From the NCBI GenBank assembly GCA_964558505.1, contig CAZLEI010000012.1:1-37644 (forward strand): 37,644 bases of DNA. Reading direction: 5' to 3'. The translations under genes and the position numbers were made by a program. The notes beneath the pieces are model-generated. The model was not told where the DNA came from. It did not search any database and saw nothing but the letters and a program-made list of their open reading frames with translations. Position 1 is the first letter of the stretch, and each line of letters opens with the position of its first letter. Origin of the DNA: CAYMPW01 sp964558505. Lineage in GTDB: Archaea; Thermoplasmatota; Thermoplasmata; Methanomassiliicoccales; Methanomethylophilaceae. Positions 30,950-37,644 of this stretch are shown here, piece after piece.

Positions 30950-31962
30950 CGGACATCTGGACTTTCATCCAGACGCAGGTCCTGGGGATGCAGTGGCTCA
31001 ACGACCTGGTGGGCTGGATCCTGTCCTCGCTCGGCGTGGACCTCGCATCCCGGCTCGGTGCCAGCCTGCAGTTCTTCATTTACGATTTCGTGAAGATACT
31101 CATACTGCTCACGGTCCTGATCTTCATCATATCCTACATCCAGAGCTATTTCCCGCCCGAGAGGACCAAGAGGATATTGGGCAAGGTGAAGGGGATCAAG
31201 GGGAACATCGCCGGGGCCCTCCTCGGCACGGTGACGCCGTTCTGCTCGTGCTCCTCGATACCTCTGTTCATAGGGTTCACGAAAGCGGGGCTCCCCCTCG
31301 GCGTCACCTTCTCGTTCCTGATATCGTCGCCGTTCGTGGACCTTGCCGCACTGCTGATCCTCATGAGTATATTCGGTGTCGAGATGGCCGTGGCATATGT
31401 GATCCTGGGGATATTGCTCGCGGTGGTGGGAGGGATGATCATAGAGCATCTCGGAATGGAGGACCAGATCGAGGATTTCGCCCGCCCGTCGAAGACATCC
31501 TGCTGCTGCGGGGCCGAGGCCGAGGGGACGATGACCCGTCAGCAGAGGATCGCCTACTCGAAGGAGCAGGTGATCGGCACCGTGGGCAAGGTGTGGAAGT
31601 ACATCGTCATCGGCGTGCTGATAGGCGCGCTCATCCACAACTGGATACCGACCGATGTCATCCAGGCGGTCCTGGGCCAGGACAATCCGTTCTCCGTGGT
31701 GATAGCCACGATGATAGGTGTCCCGATATACGCGGACATATTCGGAACGATACCGATAGCCGAGGCGCTGTTCTACAAGGGCGTGGGGGCAGGGACGATC
31801 CTGGCGTTCATGATGGGCGTCACGGCGCTGTCCCTCCCGTCCATGATGATGCTGAAGAGCGTCATCAAGACCAAGCTGCTGATCACGTTCTTCCTGATCG
31901 TCGTCTGCGGGATAATGATCCTGGGGTATCTGTTCAATTTCATCCAGCCTCTGCTGGTGTGA
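30946..31962 (+). CDS. ArsP-like permease (DUF318 / COG0701 family)
   Basis: Encodes 338 residues with eight to ten membrane segments. The hallmark motif is GTVTPFCSCSSIPLFIGFTKAG near 95-116 (TPFCSCSSIP), repeated in diverged form by IGVPIYADIFGTIPIAEALF. A cytoplasmic loop holds a cysteine cluster (SCCCG) near 185, possibly metal-binding. The family includes ArsP-type exporters of organoarsenicals and other permeases of unproven substrate. GGAGG nine bases before ATG serves as ribosome site. It is followed by the redox-active disulfide gene, a recurrent pairing for this family. Confidence 0.9.
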   Translation: MTDIWTFIQTQVLGMQWLNDLVGWILSSLGVDLASRLGASLQFFIYDFVKILILLTVLIFIISYIQSYFPPERTKRILGKVKGIKGNIAGALLGTVTPFCSCSSIPLFIGFTKAGLPLGVTFSFLISSPFVDLAALLILMSIFGVEMAVAYVILGILLAVVGGMIIEHLGMEDQIEDFARPSKTSCCCGAEAEGTMTRQQRIAYSKEQVIGTVGKVWKYIVIGVLIGALIHNWIPTDVIQAVLGQDNPFSVVIATMIGVPIYADIFGTIPIAEALFYKGVGAGTILAFMMGVTALSLPSMMMLKSVIKTKLLITFFLIVVCGIMILGYLFNFIQPLLV

Positions 31963-31971
31963 GGTGGTCAA

Positions 31972-32271
31972 ATGGGTTTGCTGAAGAAGAAAAAGTCAGA
32001 GGGCGCATCGCAGGATGCGCTGGTGAAGGTGCTCGGCACCGGGTGCGACATGTGCGCCCGCACCGAGAAGAACGCAATCGACGCGTTGAAGGAGTCGGGC
32101 ATGGACTGCGAAGTGGCCCATGTGACGGATGTCAGGGCGATCGCCGGTTACGGGGTCATGAGGACGCCGGCGCTGGTGATCGGCGATGATGTCGTGGCGG
32201 TCGGCAGGGTGCCGTCGAAAGAGGAGATAATGAAGATGTTGAAGGAGGCAGTGCATGACAAGGATGCTTGA
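31972..32271 (+). CDS. Thioredoxin-fold redox-active disulfide protein
   Basis: Encodes 99 residues. After a basic lead (LLKKKK) come VKVLGTGCDMCARTEKNAIDAL, with the CxxC pair at the start of helix 1, and VMRTPALVIGDDVVAVGRVP, the cis-proline strand, typical of the 'redox-active disulfide protein 2' family. It may deliver electrons or metal to the permease's cysteines. GAGGTGG precedes the ATG. It overlaps the AhpD-like gene by 17 bases. Confidence 0.88.
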   Translation: MGLLKKKKSEGASQDALVKVLGTGCDMCARTEKNAIDALKESGMDCEVAHVTDVRAIAGYGVMRTPALVIGDDVVAVGRVPSKEEIMKMLKEAVHDKDA

Positions 32272-32581
32272 GGAGTTCTTTCCGGAATTCACGGAGATGC
32301 TGGACGAGATGGACATGATGTACTCGGAGAAGAGGATGATAGACGAGAAGACCTATCAGTTCATCTGCTTCGCGCTTTCCATCAAGGCACGCAGCGCGCC
32401 TTGTGTGCGCAAGCATTTCAAAGGTGCGTTGGAGGCTGGTGCCACGGTGAAGGAGGTCGCTTATGTTATGGCGTTGGTCATGCGCGAGGCAGCAGGTGCG
32501 GACGATTGCTGGACGCATGACGTGCTGAGCGATTGGCCGGACATCATCGCCGGGGATGTAAGGTGCAGCTGCGGAAGGTGA
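32255..32581 (+). CDS. Carboxymuconolactone decarboxylase / AhpD-like protein
   Basis: Encodes 108 residues. The CMD/AhpD helical core is visible: DEKTYQFICFALSIKARSAP, CVRKHFKGALEAGATVKEV and AYVMALVMREAAGA. AhpD enzymes use a CxxC; here the position reads CVRKH, keeping the first cysteine and the histidine but not the second cysteine. The protein ends with CSCGR, another cysteine pair. AGGAGG at 32243-32248 is its ribosome site, inside the previous gene. Probably a thiol-based peroxidase or reductase helper in the permease operon. Its TGA abuts the opposing radical SAM stop (TGATCA) with no gap. Confidence 0.83.
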   Translation: MTRMLEEFFPEFTEMLDEMDMMYSEKRMIDEKTYQFICFALSIKARSAPCVRKHFKGALEAGATVKEVAYVMALVMREAAGADDCWTHDVLSDWPDIIAGDVRCSCGR

Positions 32582-33613
32582 TCAGACGTCCCGGAACGGG
32601 ACGAGGTCGCAGCAGGTGCATTCCATGCACATGGTGCGGAACGACAGCGTGTCGAGGCCGTGCTCTGCCAGGATGCGCCGGTGCATGGCGGCCAGGCGGA
32701 TCGCCCTCTCCGCGGTGTTGGGCTCGATGGCGCCGAGCATCCCGGCGAGGCTGCCGCCGTTGAACGGGTTGTGCTTCAGGGGGCGGAGGCCGGCGACCAC
32801 GCCGTCGTCGGCGAGCGAGGACACTATCTCCTCGATGTCGCCGTCGGTCTCGCCGAGCCCGTAGATGACGTTGCTGGCGACCTTCCCCCTTCCGAATATG
32901 CTCACAGCGTACCTCAGGCATTCCCTGATCCCGGCGCGGTCCAGCTCCGGGCAGACCTTGGCGAACGTGTCGTCGCGGGCGGTCTCGATGTTTATCTTGA
33001 TCTCGTCCGCACCGGCATCCTTCAGCCTGCGTATCTGGTCCTCGGTCTCCACGTACGGTTCTATGCCGATCGTCTTGTCCGGGAACTCCGACCTGAGCCT
33101 GCGGACGCAGGATTCGAAACGCGCCACCGTCTCCTCCACGGAGCCCACGACACCGCTGGTCAGAGCTATGGCAGGCACATCCTGGACCTCCTCCGCCTTC
33201 CTGACCATGTCGACTATGATGTCGTCGGTCAGTCCCTTGGTGGCATCGTGCCCCAGCCTGGGCGAGGCGCAGAACGCGCACTTGAATATGCATCTCTGGT
33301 CCAGGTTGAAGAACGCCTGCCCCGGGCAGTGGTAGACGACCGGTATTATCTCCACGCTCTCCAGGAACGGCTCTCCGCGGCGGGTCATGGCGTACCCGCC
33401 GTCAGAGACGACGAGCTCGAACTCGCCGTCGTCGTACGAAACGGATTTCTTGACCCTGCATCCGTCGAATCCGAATGCGGCGGAGCCGGAGCCGGCCCCC
33501 GGCCCGGCGGTGGACCTTGATATCCTGCAGGGCATCCTGAACCCCTCCGGCAGCCTGACGCCGCCGCCGAGTATGAGCTCGGCCTTCCTGCGGAGCCTCA
33601 GATCCTCTTCCAT
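32582..33613 (-). CDS. Radical SAM protein
   Basis: Encodes 343 residues. The iron-sulfur/SAM motif CIFKCAFC (C108, C112, C115, CxxxCxxC) is followed by a TIM-barrel-like pattern: PAIALTSGVVGS, TIGIEPYVET, ADEIKINIETARDD and VASNVIYGLGET. These resemble biotin-synthase-related archaeal enzymes. A second cysteine cluster closes the protein (MCMECTCCDLVPF) and could hold an auxiliary cluster. The first ~90 residues form a distinct N-terminal region. The start overlaps the cysS end by 16 bases, so the two genes are cotranscribed. The reaction is unknown. Confidence 0.82.
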   Translation of the reverse strand: MEEDLRLRRKAELILGGGVRLPEGFRMPCRISRSTAGPGAGSGSAAFGFDGCRVKKSVSYDDGEFELVVSDGGYAMTRRGEPFLESVEIIPVVYHCPGQAFFNLDQRCIFKCAFCASPRLGHDATKGLTDDIIVDMVRKAEEVQDVPAIALTSGVVGSVEETVARFESCVRRLRSEFPDKTIGIEPYVETEDQIRRLKDAGADEIKINIETARDDTFAKVCPELDRAGIRECLRYAVSIFGRGKVASNVIYGLGETDGDIEEIVSSLADDGVVAGLRPLKHNPFNGGSLAGMLGAIEPNTAERAIRLAAMHRRILAEHGLDTLSFRTMCMECTCCDLVPFRDV

Positions 33614-35001
33614 TTCGCCCCGTCCGATGAATCCTCGATCTTTATCCCGGCCTCGGCGAGCCTGTCCCTGATCATGTCGGCCAGGTCGTACGCCTTGCGC
33701 TTCCTGAGCTCCGCGCGCATGTCGATCATTATCCCCATGACCGAATCCAGGGTCCCGTCGTCCTCTTCCGGGTCCGCGGGCAGGATGCCGAGGACGGTGT
33801 CGATCTCCTTCATGAGGCCGAGCACCCTCTCCGCGTCCTTCCTGGACATGGTCTTCTCGGCCATCGCCCGGTTCGTCGTCCTCGCCAGGGAGAACAGCGC
33901 CTCGATGGCCGCGCGGGTGTTGAAGTCGTCATCCATCGCCGTCCTGAAGTCGTACCTCGTCTCCTCGATGAGGCCGCAGGCCTCGAAGTCCCCGTCCGGC
34001 CCGTCCCTGGCGTACGCCTGGAGGCCGCGGTAGTTGTTCCACAGCCTGCCCAGCGCGGCCTTGGCCTCGTCCAGCATGTCCTCGCCGTACACCAGCGGGC
34101 TCATGTAATGGGTGTTGAGGAAGTAGAAGCGGATGGTGTACATGTCGTACTTCTGCGCGACGTCCTTGACCCTGAAGAAGTTCCCGAGGGACTTGGACAT
34201 CTTCTGGCCCTTGGTCTGGAGCATGCCGTTGTGCATCCAGTACCTGGCGAGCGGCTCCCCGGTGCAGGCCTCGGTCTGCAGTATCTCGTTCTCGTGGTGC
34301 GGGAATATGAGGTCGTTCCCGCCGCCGTGTATGTCTATCATGTCGCCCAGGTGCCTGCGGATCATGGCGGAGCACTCGATGTGCCATCCCGGCCTGCCCT
34401 TCCCCCAGGGGGAGTCCCAGGAGACCTCTCCGGGCTTGGCGGCCTTCCATACGGCGAAGTCCATGGGGTTCCTCTTCTGGTCGTCCAGGTTCACGCGGCC
34501 GGAGGACTCCATGTCCTCGAGCCTCTGGTTGGTGAGGCGGCCGTAGTCCTTCACCCGGTCGACCGAGAAGTAGACGCTGCCGTCCTCGGTGGCGTAGCCG
34601 TAACCGTTGGCGATTATCTCGGACACCATGGCGATTATGTCGTCCATGCTCTCGCTCGCCTTGGGGTATATGTCCGCCCTGTTGATGCCGAGCTTGGCGG
34701 TGTCCTTGAAGTACTCGTCGATGTAGCGCGCGGAGAGCGCCAAGGCGTCGATGCCCTCCTCGTTGGCGCGGTTGATGATCTTGTCGTCCACGTCCGTGAA
34801 GTTGGTGACGTGGGTGACGCGGTACCCGATGTACCTCAGGTAGCGGGCGACCATATCGAATACTATCATGCTCCTGGCATGTCCCATGTGGATGTCGTCG
34901 TAGACGGTCACGCCGCAGACGTACATGCTGACCTCCCCTTCCCTCAGGGGGATGAACTCTTCTTTCCTGTTGGTCAGCGTGTTATGGATCATCAATGCCA
35001 T
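33598..35001 (-). CDS. cysS: Cysteinyl-tRNA synthetase
   Basis: Encodes 467 residues, normal for CysRS. Class I motifs: DIHMGHARSM (HIGH-type) near 35, KMSKSLGNFF (KMSKS) near 267. Zinc ligands are visible in YVCGVTVYD, HIECSAM and PHHENEILQ. The anticodon-binding helical domain includes RYDFRTAMDDDFNTRAAIEALF. Start ATG 35001 lies about 34 bases from a TATA box; ATG 34992 is an alternative. Many methanogens use the SepRS/SepCysS route for Cys-tRNA; this genome has the direct enzyme. Downstream it overlaps the radical SAM gene. Confidence 0.97.
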   Translation of the reverse strand: MALMIHNTLTNRKEEFIPLREGEVSMYVCGVTVYDDIHMGHARSMIVFDMVARYLRYIGYRVTHVTNFTDVDDKIINRANEEGIDALALSARYIDEYFKDTAKLGINRADIYPKASESMDDIIAMVSEIIANGYGYATEDGSVYFSVDRVKDYGRLTNQRLEDMESSGRVNLDDQKRNPMDFAVWKAAKPGEVSWDSPWGKGRPGWHIECSAMIRRHLGDMIDIHGGGNDLIFPHHENEILQTEACTGEPLARYWMHNGMLQTKGQKMSKSLGNFFRVKDVAQKYDMYTIRFYFLNTHYMSPLVYGEDMLDEAKAALGRLWNNYRGLQAYARDGPDGDFEACGLIEETRYDFRTAMDDDFNTRAAIEALFSLARTTNRAMAEKTMSRKDAERVLGLMKEIDTVLGILPADPEEDDGTLDSVMGIMIDMRAELRKRKAYDLADMIRDRLAEAGIKIEDSSDGAKWKRI

Positions 35002-35030
35002 GTGAATCGACCTGTAAGATGGGTTGCTCT

Positions 35031-35041
35031 TATTAATTATA
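35031..35041 (-). promoter_or_regulatory. TATA box of cysS
   Basis: TATAATTAATA on the minus strand is about 34 bases from the cysS ATG, predicting a leader of about nine bases. Confidence 0.55.
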
Positions 35042-35152
35042 CGCTGAGGAACCTCAGTTGTTTGTATGGTTGAAGGGGCAATCACCAGGCCGTGGTATGC
35101 GATGGGCGGATGGATGCCTTTTCAAAATACCAGGAACGGCATAGTCTGGAAT

Positions 35153-35183
35153 CACTGTGCCAACGGTCTACGTCGGCACAGTG
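35153..35183 (-). terminator. 13-bp hairpin ending the EamA operon
   Basis: CACTGTGCCAACG and CGTCGGCACAGTG pair (one G-U) around a 5-base loop, seven bases after the small membrane protein stop on the minus strand. A T-run occurs on the plus strand side (35188-35191). It probably stabilises or ends the operon mRNA. Confidence 0.6.
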
Positions 35184-35189
35184 GTTGTT

Positions 35190-35324
35190 TTAGATCTTCG
35201 AGACCATCTTCCTCGCCAATACGAAGCCTACGGCGGTGAAAAACAGTATGACACCAATCCATAGGTACTCGGAGCCCGGTATCCCGCCGGAGAAGTACCC
35301 GATCATGATATCCCAATTGGACAT
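35190..35324 (-). CDS. Small single-span membrane protein (44 residues)
   Basis: The ATG at 35324 lies one base after the stop of the winged-helix gene. The peptide has one hydrophobic helix (YLWIGVILFFTAVGFVLA) followed by a positive tail (RKMVSKI), so the C-terminus is probably cytoplasmic. A frame starting further upstream would run through the winged-helix gene and is unlikely. No family is recognised. Position in the EamA operon suggests an accessory subunit or regulator of the transporter. Confidence 0.6.
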   Translation of the reverse strand: MSNWDIMIGYFSGGIPGSEYLWIGVILFFTAVGFVLARKMVSKI

Positions 35325-35325
35325 A

Positions 35326-35649
35326 TCAGATGCCTCCGCGGCTCGAGATCCTGTCCGCCAGGCACTCATACTGCTTCTTACCGAGGCAGGTGATCCTGTA
35401 CTTGGACAGCAGAGCATCCTTCCTGAACAGCGTACCGTCAGGATCGACATCCGAATCTACGGATATGATGAACCCCGATGCGGCGACCTCCACGAGGTCG
35501 AAGTTGAGCGAATCCCTGTAGTAGTCAGAGTCCAGGCAGTACTCGTCCATCATCTTCTCCACTATCTGGTAGTTCCACATGTCTTCTCCTCTGTAGAGGA
35601 GTTCCAACATGCGGAATTTGTAGGGGCGGCCCCTCATCCACTCGGCCAT
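35326..35649 (-). CDS. Winged-helix DNA-binding protein, unclassified
   Basis: Encodes 107 residues from ATG 35649, or 110 from a GTG at 35658 overlapping the transporter stop. YKFRMLELLYRGEDMWNYQIVEKMM looks like the first helices of a winged helix. A hairpin-like segment follows (VAASGFIISVDSDVDPDGTLFRKDALLSKYRITCLGKKQYECL, ending as a typical 'YRIT..G' wing strand of PadR/MarR-like proteins). No effector domain or metal motif is seen. Likely regulator of the operon, but the family is not certain. Confidence 0.6.
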   Translation of the reverse strand: MAEWMRGRPYKFRMLELLYRGEDMWNYQIVEKMMDEYCLDSDYYRDSLNFDLVEVAASGFIISVDSDVDPDGTLFRKDALLSKYRITCLGKKQYECLADRISSRGGI

Positions 35650-35650
35650 G

Positions 35651-36697
35651 TTACCCACACCTCAGCGATTCTAGGTTGTCAGATCCCTCGGTGAACATCA
35701 GGAACGTACCTGTTATGCAGATCAGCGCCCCTATGATGTATATCCACTCGAACGCGCCTGTGAAGAGCAGCAGGAACACTACAGCCATCAGGCCGTACAG
35801 GGAGCCGATTGCCTGCCCCCTCCCGACGCCGATCAGCGGGAATGATTTGTACCAGGTGACATAGCATATACCGAACGTGATGCCCATCATGAGCAGGATT
35901 AGGAATGTGGTGGGCTCGAATATGCCCGATATTCCATCCAGTATCGGCACGCCTGCAAGCAGGAGTATGGGTATCACGATGGCCCACCATATGACGCATT
36001 CCATCACGAACCTCAACGTCAGGGCAACATCAGGTTCTGAGACATCCAGCCCTTTTGCAGCTACTGCGCCCTCCACGCCCCATCCGATTATCGCCATGAG
36101 CCCGCCGAGGTAGCCGATTATGTTGGCGTTACCGGATTGCAGGTCGGTTATCAGGGAGGTCGAGTAGATCGTTATGCCTCCGATGAGTATCACGAAGAGG
36201 CCGAGCATCGCCCTCTTCGATATCTTCTGCTTTAGCCAGAGTATGGACAGCGTCATCCCGATCACGGGATAGCAGAGCGCTGATACCGCCGAGAACCCCG
36301 CACCGACAAAATACGATGCCATATAGGTCCCCAGGATGGCCATCGGACCGCCGAACAGGGCACCGAGGAAATAGTATTTCGTGCAGCATCTGATTTCGAT
36401 GACAGATCTCTTCATTTCCCGGAATTTCCCCATCCCGGCACACCAGAACATGAGCACCAGAACTACGAACAGGGCGTTTAGTCCGGTTATGAGAACAGCT
36501 TGCATTATTCCCGCGACATCTGCACTGTATCCTGCGGCCAGGAGTGCATCCATGATATCCGTGAACGGTGTAAGGTTGAACGAAAGGTTACCTGGGATAT
36601 ACCATGCGCCCCAGAATACGGCACAGAGAAGGGCCATTGTGTACCCAAGTCTGACACGGGTTTTCGTGTTGGCTTTTTTCAGCCTGTCAATGTCCAT
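35651..36697 (-). CDS. EamA/DMT-superfamily transporter
   Basis: Encodes 348 residues with about ten hydrophobic helices in two related halves. Half one begins with YTMALLCAVFWGAWYIPG near 18. Half two includes NIIGYLGGLMAIIGWGVEGAVAAKG. The motif PVIGMTLSILWLKQKISKRAM is typical of DMT exporters/importers. The start is set by GGAGGTG on the minus strand (36703-36709), five bases before ATG 36697. It is followed within one base by the winged-helix gene. The substrate is unknown; small amines or amino acids are plausible because the APC permease gene lies just upstream. Confidence 0.88.
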   Translation of the reverse strand: MDIDRLKKANTKTRVRLGYTMALLCAVFWGAWYIPGNLSFNLTPFTDIMDALLAAGYSADVAGIMQAVLITGLNALFVVLVLMFWCAGMGKFREMKRSVIEIRCCTKYYFLGALFGGPMAILGTYMASYFVGAGFSAVSALCYPVIGMTLSILWLKQKISKRAMLGLFVILIGGITIYSTSLITDLQSGNANIIGYLGGLMAIIGWGVEGAVAAKGLDVSEPDVALTLRFVMECVIWWAIVIPILLLAGVPILDGISGIFEPTTFLILLMMGITFGICYVTWYKSFPLIGVGRGQAIGSLYGLMAVVFLLLFTGAFEWIYIIGALICITGTFLMFTEGSDNLESLRCG

Positions 36698-36849
36698 GTA
36701 GACACCTCCAGGAATAATTGTGGACCTTGCAGTCCGCCATATGGAGATGCGCCGAAGACGGCTGTGTCCCCTTTTCAATTGTATTCATTCCTTCCTCCTC
36801 CAGGAATATGACTCGCCCGGAGCGCGAACTCCAGGCGGATCGATTGTGG

Positions 36850-36871
36850 GATGTGGGGTTGCCCCCACATC
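36850..36871 (-). terminator. Hairpin after the APC permease gene
   Basis: GATGTGGGG and CCCCACATC form a perfect 9-bp stem with a 4-base loop, 10-31 bases after the permease stop on the minus strand. No U-run follows directly. Confidence 0.6.
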
Positions 36872-36880
36872 AGAAAAGGT

Positions 36881-37644
36881 TTAGCTCTCCACCGTGCAGG
36901 CGGATTCGGCAGCGCATTTGTTCTGCGTCAAAACCCAGACGGGTATGTAACACGCAAGGACAACTACACCGACGATGGTCGCGATGAATCCTCCGGACAC
37001 CATATAGCTCCAGTAGATCAGCGCGGGGATGTACACGATTTGCACGATCACCATTGCCAGGCTGATGTACTTCCAGGCCTTGGGCAGCTTGAACGGGGAA
37101 TCTATGTCCTTGAACTTGGCCGATGTCTTCATCTTGAAGTGGGCTGCGAGCGCGATCCCGTTGGCTATGGCGTATCCAATCGAACCTGCGGCGAGGATCG
37201 TCATGATCGACTCCGAGGACCCGAGCACCGTGCTGCTGAATCCGATGATGATGACCAGCAAGAGGTTGAACACAGACACGAATATCATGGCGTTCGTGGG
37301 CATGTTGTTCTTATTCTTCTGTCCGAACCAGCGGGGCATGTTCTTCTCATCGGCCATGGACTGGAGCGTCATGGACGATCCGATGAAACCGGTCTGGACT
37401 ATCAGGATCATAGCGACGATGAGAAGTGCAAGTGCTACGTAGGATCCCGCCTCTCCGAAAACGTAGATGGAGATGGGCACGAGCGTGGCGACGCCTGCGT
37501 CCGAGATCCCCTCGTGCCCGAGTGCGCCGTATGCGCTGAAGGACACGAAGAAGTAGAGGATGAGGCAGATGAACCCGCATGCGAAGAGCGCTTTGGGAAC
37601 GTCTTTGGCGGGGTTTTTGTATTGGGGGCCGTATATCGCGGCGT
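36881..37644 (-). CDS. APC-superfamily amino acid/amine permease, 5' end outside the window
   Basis: The last ~254 residues are present; the reading frame stays open to base 37644. The visible part begins AAIYGPQYKNPAKDVPKAL, the cytoplasmic loop that follows the sixth helix in many APC permeases, and then shows about six membrane helices. They include LVPISIYVFGEAGSYVALAL, SMTLQSMADEKNMPRWFGQK (APC-type loop) and SIGYAIANGIALAAHFKMKT. The C-terminus (QNKCAAESACTVES) has two cysteines. In this archaeal group APC-type permeases are often near methylamine genes; none is visible here. Substrate unknown. Confidence 0.88.
   Translation of the reverse strand, partial: AAIYGPQYKNPAKDVPKALFACGFICLILYFFVSFSAYGALGHEGISDAGVATLVPISIYVFGEAGSYVALALLIVAMILIVQTGFIGSSMTLQSMADEKNMPRWFGQKNKNNMPTNAMIFVSVFNLLLVIIIGFSSTVLGSSESIMTILAAGSIGYAIANGIALAAHFKMKTSAKFKDIDSPFKLPKAWKYISLAMVIVQIVYIPALIYWSYMVSGGFIATIVGVVVLACYIPVWVLTQNKCAAESACTVES

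Noticed and set aside
32576..32587. TGATCA shared by two convergent stops as a special site
   Set aside because: It is just the abutting stop codons TGA and (minus) TGA; no further symmetry extends from it.

Overview
The window looks like a chromosomal segment of a GC-rich methanogenic archaeon, most likely of the Methanomassiliicoccales (Methanomethylophilaceae-type, gut-associated). Archaeal markers are the small subunit of replication factor C, an Orc1/Cdc6-type initiator, an NcsA/TtuA-type tRNA thiolase, and many TATA boxes 24-27 bp upstream of ATG codons, which implies leaderless mRNAs. Genes inside operons instead have GGAGG-type ribosome binding sites or ATGA stop/start overlaps. The abundance of Sel1-repeat proteins, a BspA-type leucine-rich surface protein, a PaaK-like ligase and a folate-type formate ligase fits that group. 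The taxonomic call is an inference.

Layout. 1-2335: PemK/MazF-like toxin, RluF-like pseudouridine synthase with a GNAT acetyltransferase, and a YbjN-like protein. 2336-11230: an unusual purine/pyrimidine-alternating, palindrome-rich tract, then a tight five-gene operon. It encodes an Hsp70 fused to a VWA domain, a 1012-residue protein (J-like, zinc ribbon, fibronectin-like), a zinc-ribbon TRAFAC-type GTPase, a GrpE-like protein and a second, lidless Hsp70, and it ends in a 10-bp hairpin. I consider this the most interesting system in the window. 11240-12026: rubredoxin and a YefM/YoeB toxin-antitoxin pair with a recognisable twin operator. 12113-20737: four Sel1-repeat genes, interleaved with formate-tetrahydrofolate ligase and a large BspA-like cell-surface protein.

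20817-26239: phenylacetate-CoA ligase family protein, RfcS, and an operon of a NIF3-like protein, Cdc6 and NcsA. 26252-30429: a FecBCD/BtuCDF-type metal-chelate ABC importer whose binding protein carries a dockerin-like module, coupled to a SAM methyltransferase. 30523-32581: an ArsR-family repressor followed by a permease, a redox-active disulfide protein and an AhpD-like protein, behind a likely leaderless 20-codon minigene. 32582-35001: radical SAM protein and cysteinyl-tRNA synthetase. 35153-37644: an operon of EamA-type transporter, winged-helix protein and small membrane protein, then the 3' part of an APC-family permease that runs off the window.

No tRNA, rRNA, CRISPR array, insertion sequence or obvious replication origin was seen. 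No gene-free stretch exceeds 300 bases; the longest (2336-2552 and 18295-18513) hold promoters and, in the first case, the alternating tract.
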